Shown piece after piece: positions 19,812 through 27,390 of a stretch of DNA of 46,468 bases (within the stretch, counting starts at the first letter, position 1; every line of letters begins with the position of its first letter). The position numbers and the translations under genes were made by a program. The notes under the pieces are model-generated. The model was not told the DNA's origin and did no database searches. It saw nothing but the letters and a program-made list of their open reading frames with translations. Location: contig CP070634.1 of NCBI GenBank assembly GCA_020356105.1, positions 865,078 through 911,545 of the forward strand. The letters run 5' to 3'. This DNA comes from Rhodospirillales bacterium (lineage in GTDB: Bacteria; Pseudomonadota; Alphaproteobacteria; UBA8366; JADFVY01).

Positions 19812-20710
19812 ACGACGCTGCGCAATCGGGCCGTGACTTCGGTGACGCCCATTCCGGCGGTATGAAGATCCAGAAGCTTTATGCGGCCGCAGGACTGGTC
19901 TGGGGGCTCGTCCTTGGACCGGATGCCGGGTTATACGCGGCACGCGTCATGGGCAGCGTTGCCTGGCTTTACCAATTCGAAAACGGCGCGTGGGCGGATT
20001 GGGTGATTATTCCGTTCGGCGCGATCATCGGCCTGACGGTCCTGTTTTCCTGTTATCAACTCGGCTCGGCCGCCGGGCACCGGTACGACGAAGCGACGTC
20101 GAAACGGCTGAAACACGCGAAGTCCGTCCCTTGGGCCGTGCTGATCGTCGGCGTAGCGGTGGGGGTGATGACCACCCTGACGATCGAGGACAGGCAACGT
20201 GCCGTGGTGCGTTATGTCGAGGCGCAGAGGCAGGCCGCTGCGCGGCTGCTTGCTCTTTCCGACCGCCTTCACAGGATTACGGGATACCGGGTCGAGTGGC
20301 CGGGCGGCGGCGAGCCGGGCCGCATTGACCTTTCGTTCAGGGGAAGGCGCAAGGGAGACTACCGGTTCGAGTGGAAGATATTGTCGCAAGGCGGGACCGA
20401 GCCGCTTCTCGGAGGCGGCTACAACGTCCGGCTGGGCGAAGCGTACAAGACAACGAGCCTATCGTTCAGCGCGACGGACCTGGCCAACGCATACGTTCTG
20501 CAAATGAAGACGCCCGGACGTATCGTTGCGGTCGATGAACGGTTCCGGCTTCTGCTAGAATTGCGCCCCCTGCTGGCAGCGAAAGACTGGGCCGCTCTGC
20601 CCGAGGACGAGCCGGTGCGGCTGGACGAAGGCGAGTCGATACTTCTCAAACGTGCCGAAACATCGTTTGCGGTGCGGTTCGAAGCGCGCGGAGGACGGGT
20701 TGTCTGGTAG
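19802..20710 (+). CDS. Hypothetical membrane protein, tandem paralogue B
   Basis: 302 residues from the ATG at 19802. Same layout as its upstream neighbour: helices near residues 25-58, 68-90 and 112-130, then a soluble domain with GDYRFEWKILSQGGTEPLL mirroring GQYRLDWHVHDKVYERSLL of paralogue A. Both share the GYRVEWPGG / DIAVEWPDG motif. Homology would place the start at the ATG at 19862 (MKIQKLY), but only 19802 has a plausible ribosome site (GGCAGGTTGGG). Function unknown. An internal gene duplication with divergence is the simplest explanation. Confidence 0.78.
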   Translation: MGLNDAAQSGRDFGDAHSGGMKIQKLYAAAGLVWGLVLGPDAGLYAARVMGSVAWLYQFENGAWADWVIIPFGAIIGLTVLFSCYQLGSAAGHRYDEATSKRLKHAKSVPWAVLIVGVAVGVMTTLTIEDRQRAVVRYVEAQRQAAARLLALSDRLHRITGYRVEWPGGGEPGRIDLSFRGRRKGDYRFEWKILSQGGTEPLLGGGYNVRLGEAYKTTSLSFSATDLANAYVLQMKTPGRIVAVDERFRLLLELRPLLAAKDWAALPEDEPVRLDEGESILLKRAETSFAVRFEARGGRVVW

Positions 20711-20786
20711 CCCTCAGATCGCCCGGGGATGACATCGTGTGGGTCGGCGGCTTGACGTTGCCGCGTCATCACCCGAAATTCGATGC

Positions 20787-23444
20787 ATGAGCGCAGAAGC
20801 CCGAACGCCGGGGAATGCCCCGCAAACCATTTGGCTCAAGGATTATCGGCCGCCCGATTGGTCGGTCGAGAGCGTCGCCCTGGAATTCGATCTCAATGAA
20901 GAGACGACGCGCGTTGCGGCTCATCTCGATCTGCGACGCAGATCCGGCGTTGCGAGCAAGCCGCTGATCCTCGACGGGCAAGACCTCAAGCTGCTGTCCA
21001 TCGCGGTGAACGGCAGGCCGGTGCCCACCGGACAATATCGGTTGACCGCGGATTCTCTGATCCTGGAGAACCCGCCGACCGCGTTTACACTGGACACGGA
21101 GGTCGAAATCCGGCCGCAAGACAACACCGCCCTGGAAGGCCTTTACAGGTCGGGCGGCACGTTCTGCACCCAGTGCGAGGCCGAGGGATTCCGGCGAATC
21201 ACATTCTTCCCCGATCGGCCCGACGTGATGACGACGTTCCGCACCACGATGACCGCCGACCAAACGCGCTATCCGGTGCTGCTGTCGAACGGCGATCTGG
21301 TCGAAAGCGAGATTTTGCCGGAAGGCCGCCACCGGGCGGTGTGGGAGGATCCCCACCCCAAACCCTCTTACCTCTTCGCGCTGGTCGCCGGCGACCTCGC
21401 GTGCGTCGAGGATACCTATACGACTGCTTCGGGCCGTGCCGTCCAGCTCCGGATTTATGTTGAACCCGGCAATGAGGACCGCTGCGCCTGGGCGATGCAA
21501 TGCCTGAAGAACGCCATGCGCTGGGACGAGACGCAATATGGCCTGGAATACGATCTGGGCATATTCATGATTGTTGCGGTCAGCGATTTCAACATGGGCG
21601 CGATGGAGAACAAGGGGCTGAACATCTTCAACGCGAAATTCGTCCTGGCCCGGCCCGAGACCGCGACCGACAGCGATTACGCCTTTATCGAAAGCGTCAT
21701 CGCGCATGAATACTTCCACAATTGGACGGGCAATCGGGTCACGTGCCGCGACTGGTTCCAGCTTTCTTTGAAGGAGGGGTTGACGGTATTTCGGGACCAG
21801 CAATTCTCGGCCGACATGCGCGGCGCGGCGGTGAAAAGAATTGGTGACGTCCGCGCGTTGCGAGCCCGACAGTTTCCTGAAGATGCCGGGCCGCTTGCGC
21901 ATCCCGTGAGGCCTGATTCGTATATTGAGATCAATAACTTCTATACCGCCACGGTCTATGAAAAGGGCGCGGAGATCGTACGCATGCTCCACACCCTGCT
22001 GGGCGACGACGGATTTCGAAACGGCATCGATCTGTATTTTCGGCGTCACGACGGGCAGGCCGTGACCTGCGACGACTTCGTCGCCGCAATGGAGTCGGCG
22101 ACCGGTGGCGATCTGTCGCAGTTCCGGTTGTGGTATGGACAGGCGGGTACGCCACGAGTCGAGGTCGAGGGGCGCCATGACGCGGTCGCCAAGACCTACG
22201 AGCTGACGTTTCGGCAGACGACACCCGCGACTTCGGGCCAGGATACAAAGAAACCGCTGCACATCCCCATTTCGATCGGCTTGCTCGACAGCGCAGGGCA
22301 TGAAATACCGCTCTGCCAAGAAGATGGGGACCATGCGGCTGGCGCTACCCGCACGCTGGAGCTGCGGGAGCCGGTTCAGACGTTTCGGTTCGTCGGTGTG
22401 GACACCCCGCCGACACCGTCCGTCCTGCGGGGCTTTTCGGCTCCGGTCATCGTTGAACAAGAGCTCTCTCTTGAGCAGCGGTTCCACCTGATGATCCACG
22501 ACACCGACCCGTTCAACCGCTGGCAGGCAGGACAGGATATCGCCGTGGATCTGCTGCTGGCCAGCGTCCGGGCAATTCAACGCGGCGGCTCAGCGGCGGG
22601 GCACGTGGCCTTCGCCAACGCCTTGCGGTGCGTCATCGAGGACGCGACGCTCGACCCTGCATTCGTGGCCGAGATGCTGGCGCTGCCGAGCGAGGAAGTC
22701 GTCGCCGACCGCTTGCAGGTGATCGACGTGGATGCCGTACACAAGGCGCGCGAGAGCTTGCGTCGACAGCTCGCTGGCGAACTCCGGGACTGCCTGCTCG
22801 CCGCGTATCACCATCATGCCGGCAACGCACCTCCGTCGGCTTCGCCCGAAGCGGCCCGTCATCGCGCGCTGAAGAACAGGGCATTGGGCCTTCTCATGGC
22901 GGGAGGCGAGGCGGAGATCGACGATCTTTGCTACGCCCAGTTCGAGACGGCCAAGACCATGAGCGATTCGATCGCGGCGTTGTCGTTCCTGGCGCATGGC
23001 AGCTCGCCGCACCGCCGACGGGCCTTGTCGGAGTTTCGGCAGCGCTGGGCCGAGGATCGCCTGGTGCTCGACAAATGGTTCATGGTCCAGGCAACCGCGC
23101 CGCGACCTGATACGCTGGTCCGGGTGCGCGAACTAATGCGGGATTCCGCCTTTTCTTTGCGAAACCCGAACAAGGTGCGCGCCCTGATTGGTGCCTTCGC
23201 CGGCGCCAATGCGGTGTGTTTCCATGCCGCGGACGGCTCGGGTTATCGATTTCTCGCCGATCAGGTGCTGGAGCTCGATCCGGTCAACCCACAGGTCGCG
23301 GCCCGATTGTTGACTCCGCTGGGACGCTGGCGCCGATTCGATGCGCATCGGCGGAATATCATTCGCGGGCAGTTGCGGCGCATACTCAAGCGTCAAGGAT
23401 TGAGCCGCGACGTTTACGAAATCGCGGCAAAGACATTGGGTTAG
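20787..23444 (+). CDS. pepN: Aminopeptidase N
   Basis: 885-residue M1-family zinc metallopeptidase, the usual length for PepN. The zinc site HEYFHNWTG gives His307, Glu308, His311, with Glu330 (LKEGLTVF) exactly 18 residues further. The substrate-N-terminus motif GAMENKGLN precedes it. It cleaves N-terminal residues from peptides in the cytoplasm. The ATG at 20787 is chosen by family length; no strong ribosome site. It converges on the outer-membrane protein gene downstream, with hairpin-forming repeats between them. Confidence 0.95.
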   Translation: MSAEARTPGNAPQTIWLKDYRPPDWSVESVALEFDLNEETTRVAAHLDLRRRSGVASKPLILDGQDLKLLSIAVNGRPVPTGQYRLTADSLILENPPTAFTLDTEVEIRPQDNTALEGLYRSGGTFCTQCEAEGFRRITFFPDRPDVMTTFRTTMTADQTRYPVLLSNGDLVESEILPEGRHRAVWEDPHPKPSYLFALVAGDLACVEDTYTTASGRAVQLRIYVEPGNEDRCAWAMQCLKNAMRWDETQYGLEYDLGIFMIVAVSDFNMGAMENKGLNIFNAKFVLARPETATDSDYAFIESVIAHEYFHNWTGNRVTCRDWFQLSLKEGLTVFRDQQFSADMRGAAVKRIGDVRALRARQFPEDAGPLAHPVRPDSYIEINNFYTATVYEKGAEIVRMLHTLLGDDGFRNGIDLYFRRHDGQAVTCDDFVAAMESATGGDLSQFRLWYGQAGTPRVEVEGRHDAVAKTYELTFRQTTPATSGQDTKKPLHIPISIGLLDSAGHEIPLCQEDGDHAAGATRTLELREPVQTFRFVGVDTPPTPSVLRGFSAPVIVEQELSLEQRFHLMIHDTDPFNRWQAGQDIAVDLLLASVRAIQRGGSAAGHVAFANALRCVIEDATLDPAFVAEMLALPSEEVVADRLQVIDVDAVHKARESLRRQLAGELRDCLLAAYHHHAGNAPPSASPEAARHRALKNRALGLLMAGGEAEIDDLCYAQFETAKTMSDSIAALSFLAHGSSPHRRRALSEFRQRWAEDRLVLDKWFMVQATAPRPDTLVRVRELMRDSAFSLRNPNKVRALIGAFAGANAVCFHAADGSGYRFLADQVLELDPVNPQVAARLLTPLGRWRRFDAHRRNIIRGQLRRILKRQGLSRDVYEIAAKTLG

Positions 23445-23450
23445 CAAACG

Positions 23451-23475
23451 GCGTCCTGGCCCGGACGCTGGCCAG
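23451..23475. terminator. Overlapping hairpins between convergent pepN and outer-membrane gene
   Basis: GCGTCC/GGACGC (23451-23456 and 23463-23468) and CTGGCC/GGCCAG (23456-23461 and 23470-23475) form alternative stems in the 50-bp gap between convergent stop codons. No T-run. Likely terminator region for one or both genes. Confidence 0.35.
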
Positions 23476-23494
23476 CCCGGTCGAGCTTTGACGC

Positions 23495-24664
23495 TCAGCC
23501 GCCAAAGATCATTTCAAGGCGAAAGAGTATACCGGGCACCGGCTCGTAATCTCTGGCCCTGCGCATGGCGAGCTGAGGGGCAGCTTCAAGGAACAGCCAG
23601 TCGCGCCAGATTTGCCGGCGATAGCGGAGCCGCAACGTCGTTTCGTCGAGACGGTGCGGATCGGTGCGAAACGAGTTGAGGATCTGGTATTCGAGGGCTG
23701 TCTTCTTGCTCAGCGGCTGGAACAGCGAGAAGTTCACGCCATAGAAGTAATTGGGGTCTTCTTCCAGCCAGACCCCGTTGATTTCCCATCGGAAGAGCAT
23801 TTCGGCCGGCAACGCGCGGTCGAGACCCAGGAGTGTCCGAGACTCCAGACCGTCGAGAGAGTAGTAGCGGAACCGCTGGACGAAGCGGAAATTCCAGAAT
23901 TCGTTCAGCCCGACCTGGGCGCGGTAACGCGCACCGAGGAACGGATTGGGATCGTAGCCGTCGAAATCCAGCCCGACACGCAAGCTGATGGACCGCTTGG
24001 GGTCGTTGCGCAGGAAATAGGAGAGTGCCGCGGTGAGGCTATCAAGTCCCTGGTCCAAAGGCTCGGACGCGGGTGGCGCAGTGTCGGCCAGCGTGTCCTC
24101 ATCCGCTTCGCCGGCGCTCAGGACCTCGAGCCGCAACCGTTCATCCAGGGCCGGTAACTTAAGGTAGAGACGGGCCTTCGCGTCGACATCGACTCCCTCG
24201 TATTCTTCCACGAAACTGTCGATGCGAAGCCGCAGCCGCGATTCGTTGACCTCCGCCTCGTAGTTCTCATTGGCGAAGAACCCATCGAGCCATGAGGCAA
24301 GACCGCGTACGCCTGCGGACGTGTACGCGTGGCCGGCATCGATGAATCCGGGCGACCCATCGTCGTCTTCCGGGACATCTTCGGCGGGCTCCGGGTCACC
24401 GCTCTCCGCCGTATGGTCGACGGGCGCCGTGTCCACAGCCTCCGTTGCCTCTTCCGGTCGTGCCGCGCCGTCGTCGTGGTCGGCCGGAACGTCGCTGGCT
24501 GGTGCGTCGCCGTTTTCGGCCGAATCTTCGATCGGCAGCGCCCCCTCAACCGGTATCGGCGCGTCGGCGGAACGAGCCGCACTCCCGGCTAGCGCCACGA
24601 AGAACGTGAGGGCGATGGTCATAAAACGCCACATCCGTCCAGTGCCGGAAATGTCTCGGTTCAC
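23495..24664 (-). CDS. Probable outer-membrane beta-barrel protein, unknown function
   Basis: 389 residues. A signal peptide (residues 10-32, ITIALTFFVALAGSAARSADA type) is followed by a highly acidic Pro/Glu/Asp linker (about residues 33-105). The rest consists of alternating polar/hydrophobic strands rich in Arg and aromatic residues (e.g. RFVQRFRYYSLDG, FRWEINGVWLEED), typical of a beta-barrel. It ends in EMIFGG, not the usual terminal Phe. I do not recognise a named family. The GTG at 24664 has AGGAGG 11 nt upstream; ATG at 24634 is an alternative that keeps the signal peptide. An inverted repeat lies just upstream. Confidence 0.7.
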   Translation of the reverse strand: MNRDISGTGRMWRFMTIALTFFVALAGSAARSADAPIPVEGALPIEDSAENGDAPASDVPADHDDGAARPEEATEAVDTAPVDHTAESGDPEPAEDVPEDDDGSPGFIDAGHAYTSAGVRGLASWLDGFFANENYEAEVNESRLRLRIDSFVEEYEGVDVDAKARLYLKLPALDERLRLEVLSAGEADEDTLADTAPPASEPLDQGLDSLTAALSYFLRNDPKRSISLRVGLDFDGYDPNPFLGARYRAQVGLNEFWNFRFVQRFRYYSLDGLESRTLLGLDRALPAEMLFRWEINGVWLEEDPNYFYGVNFSLFQPLSKKTALEYQILNSFRTDPHRLDETTLRLRYRRQIWRDWLFLEAAPQLAMRRARDYEPVPGILFRLEMIFGG

Positions 24665-24682
24665 GAGACCACGTGCCTCCTG

Positions 24683-24699
24683 CTAACCGCACTGGTTAG
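24683..24699 (-). promoter_or_regulatory. Inverted repeat upstream of outer-membrane protein gene
   Basis: CTAACC and GGTTAG are perfect 6-bp arms around 5 nt, placed immediately before the AGGAGG ribosome site. The layout CTAACC-N5-GGTTAG resembles short TetR-type operators, but it could equally be an RNA stem near the start codon. No regulator gene is adjacent. Confidence 0.35.
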
Positions 24700-24901
24700 G
24701 CCCGCCGGTGCCAAATTGCGGGCTTCTCGCAACGGCTCGCCGGTCATCCTTTGACTCCGGGCGCGATCGGCTGCCGAATCATAGCAAACGCCGGCGCACG
24801 CCATGTTTCGGCGATGACTCGCGGCGATTCCGGGCCCGCGGACCCGGTGCAGACGACGACTCCGAGCGACAAGTTCAACATCCCGTACCACACCCCGCGA
24901 A

Positions 24902-25507
24902 TCAGGACCGGAAACTCCTGGCGGCGGCCAGGATGCGCGATACCGTGGTGATCCAGCAGGCGGTGGCAAACAGCAGCGCCAACGGCACGAAATGCTGCGG
25001 CAAGAGACAGAACGAGATGAAGGCGAGAATCGTCTCGGTGCCTTCGGTCAGCCCGCCCAAGTAATAGAGCGATTTCGAGCCGTGGATCTGCGTATCTATG
25101 CCGCGCTTCGCGGCGAACACCGCGTAGGCCAGGAAAGACGATCCGGTCCCGACGAAACTCAGCATCAAGAATGCGGCCGCGACACTGTATTCGGGGCGTG
25201 CAAGGGCGAATCCGAAGACCCAGGCGCTATAGAGAATAAAGTCGCAGACGATATCCAGATATCCCCCGACATCGGTCACGCCGGCGGCGCGGGCCACGGC
25301 GCCGTCCAGACCATCAAACAGCCGGCTGGCGAGGATCAGGCCGAGCCCCCAGCCAAAATGGCCAAGACCGATGGCCGGCACCGCAGCGACGCCGATCAGA
25401 AACCCGGTCAGGGTTACGGTGTTGGCCGAAAGCCCAAGTGCCGCCAGCCGACGGCCGGCCGCATTCAGCGGCGGGTCGATGATCGGTCGCATCGCGCGGT
25501 CGAGCAC
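24902..25507 (-). CDS. CDP-alcohol phosphatidyltransferase family protein
   Basis: 201-residue polytopic membrane enzyme. The family active-site motif D-x2-D-G-x2-A-R-x8-9-G-x3-D-x3-D is complete: DGLDGAVARAAGV followed by GGYLDIVCD. Members transfer a phosphatidyl or phospho-alcohol group from CDP-linked donors in phospholipid synthesis. The acceptor alcohol is not predictable here. The GTG at 25507 follows a GAGATAGAGA stretch; ATG at 25492 is an alternative start. It is 237 bp upstream of the outer-membrane protein gene on the same strand. Confidence 0.85.
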   Translation of the reverse strand: MLDRAMRPIIDPPLNAAGRRLAALGLSANTVTLTGFLIGVAAVPAIGLGHFGWGLGLILASRLFDGLDGAVARAAGVTDVGGYLDIVCDFILYSAWVFGFALARPEYSVAAAFLMLSFVGTGSSFLAYAVFAAKRGIDTQIHGSKSLYYLGGLTEGTETILAFISFCLLPQHFVPLALLFATACWITTVSRILAAARSFRS

Positions 25508-25595
25508 GGATCTCTATCTCGCCTGAGCCAGAGGTTCAGCTCGTCATTGTCTCCACCCCCGCCCGCCGGTGCAAGCGGCATCGGCTCGGCCGATG

Positions 25596-26408
25596 TCAGC
25601 AGGTGTTGCCTTTTCCCTTGCCGTTCTGCGCACCGCTGGGGCACGGCTGAGCGGCCTTGCCCCTCGCCTGCCCTGGACCCTGGGACTGCGGCGGCGGCTG
25701 GGTGCGCCCGACGGATTGCGGTGCGGGCACGGGCTGGGGCGTTGCAGCAGGCTGCACCGGGCCGCGCCCGCCCCCCTGGCTCTGCGGCGGAAGTTGCGGT
25801 GTTGCAGCCGGCTGCACTGGACCGCGCCCGACGCCCTGGCTCTGCGGCGGAAGCTGCGGTTGCGTTGCGGGCTGCGCCGGGCCGCGCCCAACCCCCTGGC
25901 TCTGCGGAGGAAGCTGCGGCTGCGTTGCGGACGGCGCCGCGCCGTTGCCAATCTTGTCGGTCTTAGCCTGGCCCGGCGGCTGTGTCCGGCCATAGCCAAC
26001 GCCCTTGTTTTCCGGCGGGGTCTGCCCATGGCCGTGGCCCCTGGCGTGGCCGGGGGGAACCGGCTGGGGAGGATATTTGCGGCGATGCTCGGCGTGTCGC
26101 GTGTAGGGGTGCTCGTCCCGTATGACAATCATCTGCCGTCGCCTCTCATCGAGGTACAGGAAGCCGGGTCGCTGCCGTGTCCGCCGCCATGCGCCGTTGA
26201 AGTGATAGTGATAATAGCCCGTATAGATATGGTAATAGACCATTACGTCGGGGTAGTAGTAATACTCGTAATAGGCTGGTGGTTGCGGCGCCGCGCCATA
26301 GACGACCCGCGTGTGCGTGTGCGCATGGTCGGCACAACCGGCAATACCGGGCAGCAAGGCAACCGCGGCGGTGCCGCCCATCAATCGAACGAATTTCCGT
26401 CGGTCCAT
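25596..26408 (-). CDS. Tat-exported lipoprotein-like protein, Tyr/His-rich with tandem repeats
   Basis: 270 residues. The N-terminus has a twin-arginine motif (DRRKFVRLMGG) and a lipobox-like end (LPGIAGC, Cys25), so export via Tat and lipid anchoring are plausible. Residues 46-68 contain 12 tyrosines of 23, with His60, His67 and His69; the mature N-terminus starts HAHTHTR. The C-terminal half is low complexity, with three 20-residue repeats of the type TPQLPPQSQG + GRGPVQP. No domain is recognised. A surface or cell-wall-associated structural or metal-binding role is speculation. Its complement also contains long open frames, a by-product of GC-rich repeats. Confidence 0.7.
   Translation of the reverse strand: MDRRKFVRLMGGTAAVALLPGIAGCADHAHTHTRVVYGAAPQPPAYYEYYYYPDVMVYYHIYTGYYHYHFNGAWRRTRQRPGFLYLDERRRQMIVIRDEHPYTRHAEHRRKYPPQPVPPGHARGHGHGQTPPENKGVGYGRTQPPGQAKTDKIGNGAAPSATQPQLPPQSQGVGRGPAQPATQPQLPPQSQGVGRGPVQPAATPQLPPQSQGGGRGPVQPAATPQPVPAPQSVGRTQPPPQSQGPGQARGKAAQPCPSGAQNGKGKGNTC
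25741..25940 (-). repeat. 60-bp tandem repeat inside the Tat lipoprotein gene
   Basis: Three consecutive 60-bp units (25741-25800, 25801-25860, 25861-25920) and a partial fourth. Each contains CCCTGGCTCTGCGG on the plus strand at the same phase. The unit is a multiple of 3 and encodes 20 residues, so copy number can change without frame loss. Confidence 0.85.
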
Positions 26409-26707
26409 GCTCGAATCTCCAAATTTGTACCGGCGGAACCCGCTTATCGGTCAATTCCGACCTCCGCCGCTGAATAGCCCGCTGGCCTGAAATCCCGGCG
26501 CACCCTGACCTTCGGCGCGCCGCGGCAAGCGCAAAATACACGGCATGATATCAGTCGGACTTGAACGGAAGATGAACGCCGGCCGGGATCGGCACGGCCC
26601 GGGGTTCCCACGGATTCAATCGGCTATGGTGGCACTCGAACGATCGCGGGGCGCGATCGCAACGAACCGCCAGCGGTCGCAAGCGGCGTTGACCGACGTG
26701 CCGGCCG
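26409..26707. other. Intergenic region without a supported gene
   Basis: About 300 bp between the glutathione transferase gene end and the lipoprotein gene start (both minus strand). A short plus-strand frame crosses it but runs antisense into the transferase gene and has no ribosome site. Presumably holds the lipoprotein promoter; I see no clear boxes. Confidence 0.5.
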
Positions 26708-27340
26708 TCAGGCCTGCGCGCTGTCCCGCGCGGAGACCTTTTCGCGCCAGGCTTTCAGGGCGGCTAGCCTGTCGGGCGGCGCGATATCCACGGCGCGTTC
26801 GGCGAAATCGATCGTGATGAGCGCATGAATGTCGGCCGCGGTGAAATCCGGGCCGGCGACGTATGCGCTTTCGCCCAGTCGTTCGTCCAGCATGTCCAGG
26901 AACAGCGCATAACGGCGTTTGCCCCGCTCGGCAAGCGCCGGAATCTGGGCGAAATTCTCGGCGCTCGGCACCGCACGGTCGGTAAACCGCTCGGCACCGT
27001 TGCGCAGCACCTCGACCACCGCCTGGTAGCCCTCGAGTTCGACGCGGCGCAGCCACAATTCGACCATCGCCTTATCCAGCGGCGTCGTCCCCATCAACGG
27101 CGGTTCCGGCCTGATTTCCTCGAGATAGCGCCAGATCGCAATGCTGTCGCAGATCGTCGCGCCATCGTCCAGCTCGAGGACCGGCACCGTGCAGTTCGGG
27201 CTGATCTTGCGGAAGGCATCCGTGAACTGTTCCTTTTCGCGGATATTCACGGTTTCGATATCGAGAGCGATCCCCTTCTCGGCGGCGAACATCCGCACCC
27301 GCCGAGGGCTCGGCGACAGCGGGAAATCGTAGAGCTTCAT
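26708..27340 (-). CDS. Glutathione S-transferase family protein
   Basis: 210 residues. The N-terminal thioredoxin-like domain begins MKLYDFPLSPSPRRVRMFAA, with the cis-proline motif CTVPVLELDDG and ICDSIAIWRYLEE contacting glutathione. The C-terminal helical domain includes GPDFTAADIHALITIDF. The catalytic Ser candidate is in the LSPSP loop. It likely conjugates or isomerises electrophiles with glutathione. AGAAGGAGG precedes the ATG. It begins 50 bp after the RND permease stop on the same strand, so it may belong to the efflux operon. Confidence 0.88.
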   Translation of the reverse strand: MKLYDFPLSPSPRRVRMFAAEKGIALDIETVNIREKEQFTDAFRKISPNCTVPVLELDDGATICDSIAIWRYLEEIRPEPPLMGTTPLDKAMVELWLRRVELEGYQAVVEVLRNGAERFTDRAVPSAENFAQIPALAERGKRRYALFLDMLDERLGESAYVAGPDFTAADIHALITIDFAERAVDIAPPDRLAALKAWREKVSARDSAQA

Positions 27341-27390
27341 GGTCAGGCCTCCTTCTCCCGGATCGTATGGTTACGCGGCGCAGACGGACG

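Noticed and set aside
20769-22580. 603-codon minus-strand frame opposite pepN
   Set aside because: pepN is unambiguous (HEYFH and Glu330); the antisense frame has no motif.
25741-25940. CRISPR array
   Set aside because: The repeat is contiguous 60-bp units without unique spacers and is in frame within a coding sequence.
25569-26477. 302-codon plus-strand frame opposite the Tat lipoprotein gene
   Set aside because: The minus-strand frame has a proper Tat signal and lipobox; the plus-strand one is Arg/Ala/Leu low complexity caused by the tandem repeat.
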